Below, piece by piece: positions 25,186-33,688 of a stretch of DNA of 64,000 bases. The translations under genes were made by a program, and so were the position numbers. Source of the DNA: Planctomycetaceae bacterium (GTDB taxonomy: Bacteria; Planctomycetota; Planctomycetia; Pirellulales; Lacipirellulaceae); the NCBI GenBank assembly GCA_003233055.1, contig QIKP01000055.1, positions 1 to 64,000 of the forward strand. The letters run 5' to 3'. Below the pieces are notes generated by a model, which was not told where the DNA came from, ran no database searches, and worked only from the letters and a program-made list of their open reading frames with translations. Position 1 is the first letter of the stretch, and each line of letters opens with the position of its first letter.

Positions 25186-28100
25186 CTACGACCAGTTGCC
25201 GTAGAGATTGAAAATCGCATCGACTGCACCGACAAACGCCTCGTCGGTGCTATCGCCATCTTCGTCCCTGACATCGATTTGATCGAAGCCTTCCGCCTGA
25301 TTGCGATAGTTGGTGCCGGTGATGTAAGCGGTCGTATTGCTAGCATGGACTTCGTCATGAGCCGACGAATCGCGGAGGATGGCCGTGTCGTAGCCACCGG
25401 TCGAGTAGGCGGTGGTCCGACCAAATCCGAGTGCTTCGTTCTGGTACCCCGTGCCACTCATGATGGCCCGATTCCACCAAGTCGAGTAGGTGTCGTTGCC
25501 GGCAGAATCTCGGAAGACGGCAATGTCGTTACCGGCCGTCGAATAGGCGGTCGTTCGGTCGAAGCCTTGGGCGTCGTTGCGGAATCCATCGCCATACATA
25601 ATCGCCCGGTTCCACCAAGTGGTGTAAATATCGTCGCCGGCGGAGTCGCGGAAGATGGCGATGTCGTTGCCACCCGTCGCGTAGGCGGTGGTCCGGTCGA
25701 AGCCCTGGGCATCGTTGCGGAATCCATCGCCATACAGGATCGCTCGGTTCCACCAAGTGGTGTAGATGTCGTCGCCGGCGGTATCTCGGAAGACAGCAAT
25801 GTCGTTGCCGGTGCTCGCGTAGGCGGTGGTCCGGTCGAATCCTTGGGCGTCGTTCCAGAATCCGTCGCCATACATTACCGCCCGGTTCCACCAGGTGGAG
25901 TAGAAGTCGTCGCCGGCAGTATCTCGGAAGACAGCAATGTCGTTGCCGGTGGTCGCAATGGCAGTGGTTCGGTCGAATCCTCGGGCGTCGTTCCAGAATC
26001 CGTCGCCATACATCACCGCCCGGTTCCACCAGGTGGAGTAGAAGTCGTCGCCGGCGGTATCTCGGAAGACAGCAATGTCGTTGCCGGTGGTGGCGTAGGC
26101 GGTTGTTCGTCCAAAATCGTAAGCCTCGTTCCGGTAGCCATCGCCATACATGATGGCGCGGTCCGACCAAGTCGTGTAGACATCGTCGCCAGCCGTGTCT
26201 CGGAAAATAGCGGTGTCGTTCCCACCGGTGCTGAAGGCGGTTGTCCGATCGAAGCCGTTCGCTTCGTTCCAGTATCCGTCGCCAGACAGGATCGCTCGAT
26301 TCCACCAGGTCGAGTAAGTATCGTCGCCGTTGGTGTCGCGGAACACGGCGGTATCGTTGCCACTGGTGGCATAGGCGGTTGCTTGATCGAAGCCACGAGC
26401 GTCGTTCCAGAAACCGTCGCCATACATGACGGCTCGGTTCCACCAGGTCGCATAAAAATCATCGCCGGCCGTGTCGTAGAAAGTCGCGGTGTCGTTGCCG
26501 GTCGTGGCGTAGGCGGTGACGCGGTCGAAATCAAACACCTCGCGAGAGAAGTCGGCGCCGATGAAGGTGGCGCGGTCGCTCCAGCCGGTAAACTGTTCGT
26601 CGCCGCTGGTGTCGTAGAAGAAGGCTTGGTCGTTGGCTCCGCCACCACTCTGCACGACAACATTATCGAAGCCAATGGCGGTCAGGTCGAACCCGCCACC
26701 GGTCATCGTTGTCTGAGTAAAGTACAGCCGGACCGTTTCGCTGGCGGACGAGCCGGTGATGTCGATCGAATCATCACCGCCACCCGCGTCGATCACCACG
26801 GCAGCGATGCTGCTACTGGCGAACGAATAGTCCACACCGTTGACGGTCACATCGTAATTGGCTCCGGCCACGAAGCTTATCGTATCGTTGGCGGTCGAGC
26901 CGGTGACCGAGAGGGTCGTCCCGGCGATGGCGACTTGGTTGGTGAGGCGGAAATCGACATCGCTGTTCGACCCCGACACTCGCAAGAAAATGTCTTCGCC
27001 GGCCGACGCGATGGTGTCGATGCGTTCGCCGCCCGCTACTTGGGTGCTCGAAGCGATGAGCGTCAGGCTGGCGTCGTAGAAGGCAATGTCGACATCGCCC
27101 TGTCCTGACGCAAAGAAGGCTTCAGCCGTGACGTAGCCTGCTTGGCCCGCAGCGATGCGGTACCAGGTTTCGCCGCCGATGGCGAGGTTGCTCTGTTGCT
27201 GTTGACCGGTGACGCTGCCCCAATCGACAAAGCTGAAGGTCGAGTCAACCGCCACATTCAGGTCGTAGTAGCCAAGCCCATCGCTGGAAGAAAGGCCAAC
27301 CGTGTAGGTTTGGCCTGCCACGATGTTCATCACCCACTCGTTGCCATTTTGTGAAACGGATTGGCTTCCAAAGTCCCATTCAGCAGCGAGTTGATCGGTC
27401 GTTGAGGCCGACCAGGTGGCGGTGCCCGTGACGCCAGCGGTGAAGGTAAAGTAGTCGACGTCGTTGAGTGTCGAGACCATCCCGCTTATCTGGGTGCTGG
27501 CCGACAAATTGCCCAAATCCTGTGCCGTTGCGACGGTCGATCCATAGTCGTCGTCTGGCAGCAGGGCGTCGATGGCGGCTTCGAGGTTGAGTCGGTTGTA
27601 GCTTTGGCTGGTTATCGAATCGAAGATCGAGTCAGCCGTGGCGACCATGTGGTCGTAGATCATCTCCTGCGTGATGTTGGAATAACCAACCAACTCCATC
27701 GCCTCGCGGATCAGCACACTCGCTCCGGCCACGTAAGGCGACGCCATGCTCGTACCGGAGAAGTTGGCCCAATCGTCGGCGACGCCATTGTTGTTGCCGG
27801 CGTAGTCGGGAACCGTGCTGCGAATGAATCTTCCCGGTGCGGCAATGGCTCGGTCGAGGCGCTGGCTGAAATAGCTGAGCGATCCGCTATTGTCGACACT
27901 CGCCACCGGCACGACGTAAGGACTGGAGGCAGGATAGCTGAGGCCAGGTTGGTTGTAGCTGGTAAAGCTATTTCCTGCCGACACGGCGATGAAAACCCCC
28001 ACCGCGTTGAGCTCGGCAAACTCATCTTCGAGCATGGCCCAGGAGGGCGTCGTATCGGAATTCCAAACCGTTCCCAGCGAGAGATTCACCGCGGTGATCG

Positions 28101-28722
28101 GATTTTCAAAGGCAGTCCGATTGTCGATGACCCACTGTAGCGCGCTTTCTACCCAACTGAAGGAACCGGTGCCGGCGTCGTTAAAAACACGAAGGGCAAC
28201 AAGATCGACGCCGGGAGCGACACCGACATTGTTTCCATTGTTGTCGCCCGTTGCGCCGACGATGCCCGCCACATGGGTGCCGTGAGACCCTTCGGCGCCA
28301 TCGTCGTAGGGGTCGGCGTCGTTCTCCGCAAAGTCCCATCCGCCCACCACCCGGTAGTTCGACCCGTAACCGCCCCCCAAGGCGTTGTGATCGTAGGCGA
28401 TGCCGCTGTCGATCACCGCAACCGTTTGTCCGATGCCGGTAAATCCGTAGTTGGCTCGAACCGCGTCGGGACCAACGTTGCTAGTGGTCTGTTCGAGGTC
28501 GGCCAGGGAGTCGTTGGCCAGGTAATCTTCGTTGACGTCGAGCCGAAAGTCCCACTCTTCTTGATCGTGCTGGATAAGCGCAGGCGCTTCTTCAACGATG
28601 CCGTGCTGCTCAACGGGTCCGCCCAGGAGTCCGCCCAGCGGATCGGCCGACATCACCTGCCTTGCCTCCAGGGGTTCGATTCCTGTTCGGCGGGAAGGCT
28701 TCGGGCGTTGCTTCTTCGACAT
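25186..28722 (-). CDS. secreted S8 (subtilisin-like) serine protease with ten 46-aa repeats
   Basis: About 1178 residues. The N-terminus has the planctomycete LEPR-like motif (IEPLEARQVMSA, residues 15-26), which marks exported proteins of this phylum. The protease domain (about 85-435) has the triad D105 (AVIDSGIAYD), H150 (SHGTHVAGIVG) and S325 (SGTSMASPYVAG), with N251 in the oxyanion hole. A PPC-like beta domain follows (DYFTFTAGVTGTATW). The C-terminal third is ten tandem 46-residue units built on the pattern D-T/I-A-x-F-R-D-T-A-G-D-D ... WWNRA-x-MYGDGF ... GFDRTTA. Glycine- and Asp-rich turns suggest a calcium-bound beta structure (inference). ATG 28722 is chosen just before the KKQRPK stretch. 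Confidence 0.93.
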   Translation of the reverse strand: MSKKQRPKPSRRTGIEPLEARQVMSADPLGGLLGGPVEQHGIVEEAPALIQHDQEEWDFRLDVNEDYLANDSLADLEQTTSNVGPDAVRANYGFTGIGQTVAVIDSGIAYDHNALGGGYGSNYRVVGGWDFAENDADPYDDGAEGSHGTHVAGIVGATGDNNGNNVGVAPGVDLVALRVFNDAGTGSFSWVESALQWVIDNRTAFENPITAVNLSLGTVWNSDTTPSWAMLEDEFAELNAVGVFIAVSAGNSFTSYNQPGLSYPASSPYVVPVASVDNSGSLSYFSQRLDRAIAAPGRFIRSTVPDYAGNNNGVADDWANFSGTSMASPYVAGASVLIREAMELVGYSNITQEMIYDHMVATADSIFDSITSQSYNRLNLEAAIDALLPDDDYGSTVATAQDLGNLSASTQISGMVSTLNDVDYFTFTAGVTGTATWSASTTDQLAAEWDFGSQSVSQNGNEWVMNIVAGQTYTVGLSSSDGLGYYDLNVAVDSTFSFVDWGSVTGQQQQSNLAIGGETWYRIAAGQAGYVTAEAFFASGQGDVDIAFYDASLTLIASSTQVAGGERIDTIASAGEDIFLRVSGSNSDVDFRLTNQVAIAGTTLSVTGSTANDTISFVAGANYDVTVNGVDYSFASSSIAAVVIDAGGGDDSIDITGSSASETVRLYFTQTTMTGGGFDLTAIGFDNVVVQSGGGANDQAFFYDTSGDEQFTGWSDRATFIGADFSREVFDFDRVTAYATTGNDTATFYDTAGDDFYATWWNRAVMYGDGFWNDARGFDQATAYATSGNDTAVFRDTNGDDTYSTWWNRAILSGDGYWNEANGFDRTTAFSTGGNDTAIFRDTAGDDVYTTWSDRAIMYGDGYRNEAYDFGRTTAYATTGNDIAVFRDTAGDDFYSTWWNRAVMYGDGFWNDARGFDRTTAIATTGNDIAVFRDTAGDDFYSTWWNRAVMYGDGFWNDAQGFDRTTAYASTGNDIAVFRDTAGDDIYTTWWNRAILYGDGFRNDAQGFDRTTAYATGGNDIAIFRDSAGDDIYTTWWNRAIMYGDGFRNDAQGFDRTTAYSTAGNDIAVFRDSAGNDTYSTWWNRAIMSGTGYQNEALGFGRTTAYSTGGYDTAILRDSSAHDEVHASNTTAYITGTNYRNQAEGFDQIDVRDEDGDSTDEAFVGAVDAIFNLYGNWS
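25252..26631 (-). repeat. ten tandem 138-bp repeats in the subtilase gene
   Basis: Ten consecutive units of exactly 46 codons. The outermost units (the first at the 26631 side, the last at the 25252 side) are diverged, while the middle ones are nearly identical in protein. Such conservation points to recent unit duplication or gene conversion. Because the unit is a multiple of three, the antisense strand also stays open through it. Confidence 0.92.
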
Positions 28723-29104
28723 GTTCGGTTCCCCCGGAGCGCGGTACGGTTGGCGACGCGCTAACTCGGTAGCATCGGTTTCGGAAAAGGCTTTTTGCGT
28801 AGCTGCCGATGAAGACGAGATACGCGACGGGAAAAGTGCCAACGGCGGACCGCCTACCAGGATGGAGTCGCCAAGGCGACCAAATAGGCGATGCGTTGCA
28901 AGCGGACGGGCAAAGGCCCGAGGCTGCTTAAGCCTAGTTCACGAATGAAAAGGAGGCCGACGCAATCCGGTTGCTTTCGTGCGGTGGTTCGAGGCGTTTT
29001 TGCAACAGCCGGTCCGCGAGACGTTGAGAAGGTACCAGGCCGAGAGACGGAGTGTGGGGATCGTTATTCATGAAGCGAAAAGGGGACGCGATGGACGATT
29101 GTTC
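28723..29104. other. upstream region of the subtilase gene
   Basis: No gene is supported. It presumably contains the subtilase promoter and leader. No clear hairpin, operator or repeat beyond short purine-rich stretches was recognised. Confidence 0.4.
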
Positions 29105-29492
29105 GTAACCGTTCGTGAGACAATCGGCTGCCGGCTCCCAACGCCTGGGAAAGGTAAGCCTCACGCCAAGGCACGAAGGCGCAAAGAAACAGGGGCGGGA
29201 GGTTTGCGAGTCGGAAGAAGGAGAACCACGAATTTTACGAATCTGACGAACTAGCCGCAGAGAAACAGCAGAGGTTCGGTTGGAGAACGCTAATATTCAC
29301 TAATCGACGCTAATTTGATTAGTGGAAATTAGTGAAGATTAGTGTTTCTCCCCTTGCCTCCTCTCACGCAAAGTCCTGATACAACGAGTCGCTTGGAAGC
29401 ACCAACCATCTATCTATCTGCGTCTATCTGCGATTCTCTGCGGCTATTCCTTCGATTCGTGGTTCACCCTCTTCCGACTCGTGAACGGTTAC
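29105..29492. repeat. inverted-repeat (MITE-like) element, copy 1
   Basis: Bounded by GTAACCGTTCGT on the left (29105) and GTGAACGGTTAC on the right (29481-29492). Inside, 29208-29233 and 29455-29480 are inverted repeats with two mismatches in 26 bases. GCCGCAGAGAA and TTCTCTGCGGC form a further inner pair. The centre is an AT-rich run of ATTAGTG/CACTAAT words. It encodes no protein. The right end matches the left end of 48980-49307 in reverse complement over at least 22 bases. Confidence 0.75.
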
Positions 29493-29527
29493 TTTTTTCC
29501 TTAGCGGCAGCAGAGGCCCCGCAACCA

Positions 29528-29567
29528 CGACGAGGCCCTTCCTTCGGCGGGTGAACTCCACTCGTCG
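29528..29567. repeat. CGACGAG/CTCGTCG hairpin, long-loop variant
   Basis: Arms CGACGAG (29528-29534) and CTCGTCG (29561-29567) enclose a loop containing CCTTCGGCGG. The same arms and nearly the same loop recur at 32350-32390, and the arms alone at 17243 and 47548. It ends about 50 bases before the dihydroorotase start. Confidence 0.65.
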
Positions 29568-29617
29568 GCTAGCTCCTGCGCTTGCGTTGGCGAGCTTCTC
29601 CGGCGAGAATTGCTCGT

Positions 29618-30949
29618 ATGAAAACGCTTATCAAGAATGCGACCGTGGTACTGCCTGGCGAGACGACCCAAGTCGATGTGGTCTTGGAGCGGGGGACGAT
29701 TGCCGACATTGGCCCTGCGATTCAGCTTGCGGCGGACGAAGTCATCGATGCGGCGGGACTCCATCTCTTGCCAGGAGTCGTGGACGATCAGGTTCACTTC
29801 CGCGAGCCGGGGCTGACGCACAAGGAAGATTTGTCGTTTGCGTCGCGGGCTTGTGCCAAGGGGGGGGTTACCACGTTTCTGGAAATGCCCAACACGATAC
29901 CGAACGTCACGACGCAGCGGTTGCTCGAAGAGAAGCTGGCCCTTGCGGCGACCAAGTCCGTAGTGAACTACGGGTTCTACATCGGCGCGACACCAGAAAA
30001 CGTCCAAGACCTGAAGACCGCCACGCGCACGCCGGGGATTAAGATTTTTCTCGGTTCGAGCACGGGCGACCTGCTGGTCGACGACCAGGGGGCGCTGGAA
30101 CGCATCTTCGCCGAGACAACGCTCCCGCTCACCGCTCATTGCGAAGACGAGCTGACCGTGCGCCGCAATCGTGAACGATTGGGAGAGACCCACGATGTGG
30201 CGGACCATTCGCGGATTCGCAACCACGAAGCGGCAGTCGTCGCGACGCGGCGGGCGATCGACTTGGCGGTTCGGCACCAACATCGGTTTCATGTTCTCCA
30301 TGTCTCGACAGCCGACGAATGCCAGTTGTTGGCGGAGAACCACCGCCTCATTACCGGCGAAGCCTGCCCGCATCATCTGTTCTTCAACACCGACGACTAC
30401 GCCCGGCTCGGCACGTTGATTCAGATGAACCCGTCACTCAAGACCGCAGACGACAACCGGGCGATCTGGAAGGCGCTGTCGGATGGCCGACTCCAAGTCA
30501 TCGCCACCGACCACGCCCCCCACACGCTCGCGGAAAAACAGCAGCCCTACCCCGAATCGCCCTCCGGCCTGCCGGCGGTTGAGAATTCGCTGGCACTCTT
30601 GCTGAACGAAGTGAATCAGGGGCGTTGCTCGTTGGAGCAGGTGGTGCATTGGATGTGCGATGCGCCGGCCCGCGTTTGGGACCTTGTGGGCAAGGGACGC
30701 ATCGCCAAGGGGTACGACGCTGATTTGGTGCTGGTCGATCTTGCAAAAACCCAAACCATTCGTAACGAGCAGCAACTCACCAAATGTGGCTGGAGTCCTT
30801 GGGATGGCGTGGAACTCACCGGCTGGCCTGTACGGACCTGGGTGATGGGGAAAGAGGTCTTTCGGGAAGGGGAAGTCGACCCGACCGGCCGAGGCCACGA
30901 GGCGCAGTTTGACCACGCTCGTGGTGGTTATTGGGCCACGTCCGATTAG
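29618..30949 (+). CDS. pyrC: dihydroorotase
   Basis: Closes carbamoyl-aspartate to dihydroorotate in pyrimidine synthesis. It is a 443-residue class I dihydroorotase of the amidohydrolase superfamily. The metal-binding motif [10 protein letters not shown] (DxHxR) lies near residue 60. Further metal-site blocks are [18 protein letters not shown], and ATDHAPHT near residue 305 with the catalytic Asp. The length matches active class I enzymes rather than the shorter type II enzyme. ATG 29618 starts the family-like [11 protein letters not shown]. The gene stands alone, 94 bases before the Crp/Fnr gene. Confidence 0.93.
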   Translation: MKTLIKNATVVLPGETTQVDVVLERGTIADIGPAIQLAADEVIDAAGLHLLPGVVDDQVHFREPGLTHKEDLSFASRACAKGGVTTFLEMPNTIPNVTTQRLLEEKLALAATKSVVNYGFYIGATPENVQDLKTATRTPGIKIFLGSSTGDLLVDDQGALERIFAETTLPLTAHCEDELTVRRNRERLGETHDVADHSRIRNHEAAVVATRRAIDLAVRHQHRFHVLHVSTADECQLLAENHRLITGEACPHHLFFNTDDYARLGTLIQMNPSLKTADDNRAIWKALSDGRLQVIATDHAPHTLAEKQQPYPESPSGLPAVENSLALLLNEVNQGRCSLEQVVHWMCDAPARVWDLVGKGRIAKGYDADLVLVDLAKTQTIRNEQQLTKCGWSPWDGVELTGWPVRTWVMGKEVFREGEVDPTGRGHEAQFDHARGGYWATSD

Positions 30950-31043
30950 TCTTTTTGAGGCAACTGAGTTTTTACCCTTGGCTTTCGTCGTTCGCGACTC
31001 GATCTTTAGATAGTCCCCCTGGTCCTGCATCCCGTAGCTAGTC

Positions 31044-31757
31044 ATGACCGAAAAACTTTGGTACCTCAAGAGCTGCGAACTGTTTCGCCAGCTTTCGCCG
31101 GACGAACTCGCCACGCTGGAACGGCGATGTCGGTCACGCCAATTGGCCAAGGGAAGCCCCATCTATCTGCCGGCCGACCATGCCGATGGCGTGCTGCTCA
31201 TGGCAAGTGGTCGGGCGAAGATAGGTAGCTTTACCGACGAGGGGAAACAGGCCATCTTGGCTTTTATCGAGCCGGGTGAACTCTTCGGCGAGTTAGCGAT
31301 CCTTGACGGAGGGCAACGCGATGAATATGCCGAGGCCGTTGAAAAATCGAGAGTCATTCTCATTCCCTCCGACGTGATGCACGACTTGATGGAGCAGAAC
31401 CCTCAAGTCTCTTTAGGCATTACGAAGCTGTTTGGGTTCCGGCGTCAGCGGATTGAAAGGCGGCTCAAGTACCTGCTGTTTCGCTCCAATCGTGAGCGGC
31501 TGGTGAGCCTGCTTCTGGAGCTTGCGGAGCAGTATGGCTACCCGACACCCGAGGGAGTGGGGCTTAAAATCAAGCTGTCGCACCAAGACCTGGCGAGCGT
31601 CATTGGCAGTACCCGAGAAACCGTCACGGTGTTGTTAGGGGAACTACAAACAGAAAATCTCCTACTTTTGGGGAGACGCAAGATTGTGATAACCAACCTG
31701 AAACAGCTGGCCGAGACCATCCAAGCCCAGCCACCAACGATTGTTCGACGGCGATAG
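31044..31757 (+). CDS. Crp/Fnr family transcriptional regulator
   Basis: 237 residues. The N-terminal cyclic-nucleotide-like beta roll (about 12-125) includes PGELFGELAILDGGQRDEYAEA. At the place where E. coli Crp has the cAMP-binding Arg-Ser pair this protein has R-D-E-Y, so the ligand may not be cAMP. The C-terminal winged helix-turn-helix is LSHQDLASVIGSTRETVTVLLGELQ (about 178-203). There is no cluster of cysteines for an Fnr-type Fe-S cluster. It could regulate its neighbours or distant genes; no target site was identified here. Confidence 0.9.
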   Translation: MTEKLWYLKSCELFRQLSPDELATLERRCRSRQLAKGSPIYLPADHADGVLLMASGRAKIGSFTDEGKQAILAFIEPGELFGELAILDGGQRDEYAEAVEKSRVILIPSDVMHDLMEQNPQVSLGITKLFGFRRQRIERRLKYLLFRSNRERLVSLLLELAEQYGYPTPEGVGLKIKLSHQDLASVIGSTRETVTVLLGELQTENLLLLGRRKIVITNLKQLAETIQAQPPTIVRRR

Positions 31758-31890
31758 CTCCCGAAGGCAACCTTGTAGGCCAATCGGAAAAACCTGCTCC
31801 GAGTGTGAGACGGCATACGGATTCCTCTCCGGGAATCAACGATCATAGACGAAGAACCTTGCGAGAGATCCAGAAACAGGATCGATAGCC

Positions 31891-32304
31891 ATGAGAAAAT
31901 CTTCTACCGACGAAGCAAATCAGAACGATTGGACCGAATGCCGCCCTGGCGAACTCTGTTCGCTTGGCGAACGCTTGAGGTCCGACTACCTGCGCACCAA
32001 ACATGCCTCCGCTTATCGCACCGTGGCTGCCTGCGCGTTGGTCGTGCTGCTGTCCTTGGGGGCGAGCCAGTGGTTACGTTCGGCCGACCGGCTAGGCGGA
32101 ATGACCTGCATGGAGTGCGTCGCTCAATTCGATGCCTACCACGACCACCTATCCGGCACCGCCAACATGGCCCCAGAGCAAGCCAAGCAGTTGCAAGAGC
32201 ACCTAGCCAATTGCAAAAAATGCCAGTCTTTCTATGAAAACAAGTTATCCATTCAGCTCAGCGAGGCGTTCCGTTGGACAGGTGCGCTTCTCGCACTGCG
32301 GTAA
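31891..32304 (+). CDS. hypothetical single-pass membrane protein with anti-sigma-like zinc motif
   Basis: 137 residues, not recognised as a named family. A cytoplasmic-looking N-terminus is followed by one hydrophobic segment (AACALVVLLSLGASQWL, about 46-62). After it come MTCMECVAQFDAYHDHLSG and LQEHLANCKKCQSFYE. This C-x2-C ... H ... H-L-x2-C-x2-C arrangement resembles zinc-binding anti-sigma factors (ZAS/zf-HC2). In typical ZAS anti-sigma factors the zinc motif precedes the membrane helix; here it follows it, so the motif would face the periplasm if the N-terminus is inside. It lies 133 bases after the Crp/Fnr gene on the same strand. Confidence 0.7.
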   Translation: MRKSSTDEANQNDWTECRPGELCSLGERLRSDYLRTKHASAYRTVAACALVVLLSLGASQWLRSADRLGGMTCMECVAQFDAYHDHLSGTANMAPEQAKQLQEHLANCKKCQSFYENKLSIQLSEAFRWTGALLALR

Positions 32305-32349
32305 TGTCGCTACCGCCCCCGCTTAGCCGGACCACCACGCGGTCCGTGA

Positions 32350-32442
32350 ACGAGGCCCTCCTTCGGCGGATAAACTCCCTCGTCGGCTAGAGGTAGAGCG
32401 GGCTACTGACACCCTCCATAGCCCCACCAAGCTTGGTCGGGG
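32350..32442. repeat. convergent intergenic palindromes (two families)
   Basis: Between two converging genes. ACGAG...CTCGT arms with a CCTTCGGCGG loop (32350-32390) repeat the element at 29528-29567. At 32422-32442 a near-perfect palindrome built on ACCAAGCTTGGT recurs at 44714-44735 and 53849-53870. No T-run is present. Confidence 0.7.
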
Positions 32443-32454
32443 AAATCATGAGGT

Positions 32455-33378
32455 CTATCGCCGGCCGCTCCCACCGATGGGTGCATTGGATCCCGAGCCG
32501 CTCCCGGAATCTGAGGGTGCTTGACTAGGGGCGCGAGCGGGGGAGCTTTCTGCGACACCTGCATAGCGATCGGGCGCAGCGGCAAAGGTGCTCTGGTGTT
32601 TGCCCTCGGCGAACTGATAGCGCCGGCCATGGTGCAACAGGGTGAGATGCTTCTGCCCCTGCGTTTGCATGTTTCCATCCACGCGGCAGACGACGCACTC
32701 GCCACCAAGTACCAAGTCCGCATTGGCGTAGGCCGATGGGTTGGCATGGAAGGCTTTTCGATGTTGCTCGTTAGAAAAGAAGACGAGCCGATGGTTGTGG
32801 ACCGCTCCGAGCCTCAAATCACCCGGCACGCGCTGGCCCGTCTGAGCAAAGTGAACCAGGCAATCGCCGCCCAGTTGCGGGACGTATTGCACCGGATTTT
32901 TCCGGAAGGCGTCCAACTGTTTTTGCTCAGGGAAGAGGTAGGTTTTGCCGTCGTAATTCGCAGCGAAAGAGGGATTCCCGTTCACCCACTGGCGCATGTC
33001 CATCAGGCAGACGGGGCAGAAACCTTGCAGCGCGACGGGCAACTTGTGCTCCCCTTTCATTTTCGAGGAACTGGCCATTTCCGAAGAACGGGCGGGGGAG
33101 GAGCCGTTTTCGATCGCCTGGCTGCCGCCCGAACCACTGGCGGCCGGTGCAGGGCGAGTGGGTGCAGGGCGAGTGGGTGCGGGGCGAGTGGGTGCGGGCG
33201 GAGCATAGCGAGAGGGTGGAACGGGGCGAGGCTGCATTGAGCTACCGCTCTGCGCCATCGCATCCCCTGCGGCTGAAACCAAGAGGATGCCCGCAGCCAA
33301 GGCAAAAAAACCGATCCTCGGTAATCGCCGCCCCCACGATGGCTCTCGTCCCCATGTTTGCTGCTGAATAGACGCCAT
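32455..33378 (-). CDS. exported protein with three YHS-like repeats
   Basis: About 307 residues. A signal peptide (about 17-42, ending AMAQS) is followed by a proline-rich linker with APTRP units encoded by 15-bp tandem repeats (33146-33190). Three related segments then appear: FCPVCLMDMRQWV...YDGKTYLFPEQKQLDAFRKNP, GDCLVHFAQTGQ...HNHRLVFFSNEQHRKAFHANP, and GECVVCRVDGN...HHGRRYQFAEGKHQSTFAAAP. Each has a Cys followed by an aromatic-rich strand and an F-x-x-x-P end, as in the YHS metal-binding domain. The tail is Ser/Gly-rich. ATG 33378 has GAGG upstream. A periplasmic metal-binding role is inferred. Confidence 0.75.
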   Translation of the reverse strand: MASIQQQTWGREPSWGRRLPRIGFFALAAGILLVSAAGDAMAQSGSSMQPRPVPPSRYAPPAPTRPAPTRPAPTRPAPAASGSGGSQAIENGSSPARSSEMASSSKMKGEHKLPVALQGFCPVCLMDMRQWVNGNPSFAANYDGKTYLFPEQKQLDAFRKNPVQYVPQLGGDCLVHFAQTGQRVPGDLRLGAVHNHRLVFFSNEQHRKAFHANPSAYANADLVLGGECVVCRVDGNMQTQGQKHLTLLHHGRRYQFAEGKHQSTFAAAPDRYAGVAESSPARAPSQAPSDSGSGSGSNAPIGGSGRR

Positions 33379-33607
33379 TGCCACTACCTCGTTTCAAGGA
33401 AAAGATGAGTAAAAAAAACCGCGCCGGATGACTGGTGGCCTCGCCTCATGGGCCAAAGCCGACGAGGCTGAGTGGGGGTTAGGGGCGCCGCCAGCCATCC
33501 GGTTTCGCGGTAGGGAGAATCTACTTCACTGCTCGACCGTATTGTCGCCCCTGGGTGTTTTATCGTCTGTGAAGTATCGCACGGTGCGCCTCCCACCTTC
33601 CGATTTC
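33379..33607. other. intergenic region upstream of the YHS-like gene
   Basis: No gene recognised. It should contain the promoter of the YHS-like gene. Together with the repeat at 33608-33688 it makes up the 306 bases between two minus-strand genes. Confidence 0.4.
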
Positions 33608-33688
33608 GTAACCGTTCAGGGCCCAAAATAGCAACCACGAATTTTACGAATCCGTGGTTTTCTTGCCTTGGACTCCGTGGGTGGTTAC
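33608..33688. repeat. inverted-repeat (MITE-like) element, short copy
   Basis: Starts GTAACCGTTCA at 33608 and ends with an imperfect mirror GTGGTTAC at 33681-33688. Inside are ACCACGAATTTTACGAATC, also found at 29225-29243 in copy 1, and a CTTGCCTTGGA segment like the right end of 48980-49307. It looks like an internally deleted member of the same family. Confidence 0.55.

Noticed and set aside
24970..27108. 712-codon open frame on the plus strand over the subtilase repeats
   Set aside because: It is antisense to the protease. The 138-bp unit is a multiple of three, so one stop-free antisense unit makes all ten stop-free. Its repetitive V/G/I-rich product matches nothing and has no start context.
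29105..29492. CRISPR array
   Set aside because: The repeats are inverted and of unequal spacing, with no regular spacer series and no cas genes in the window.
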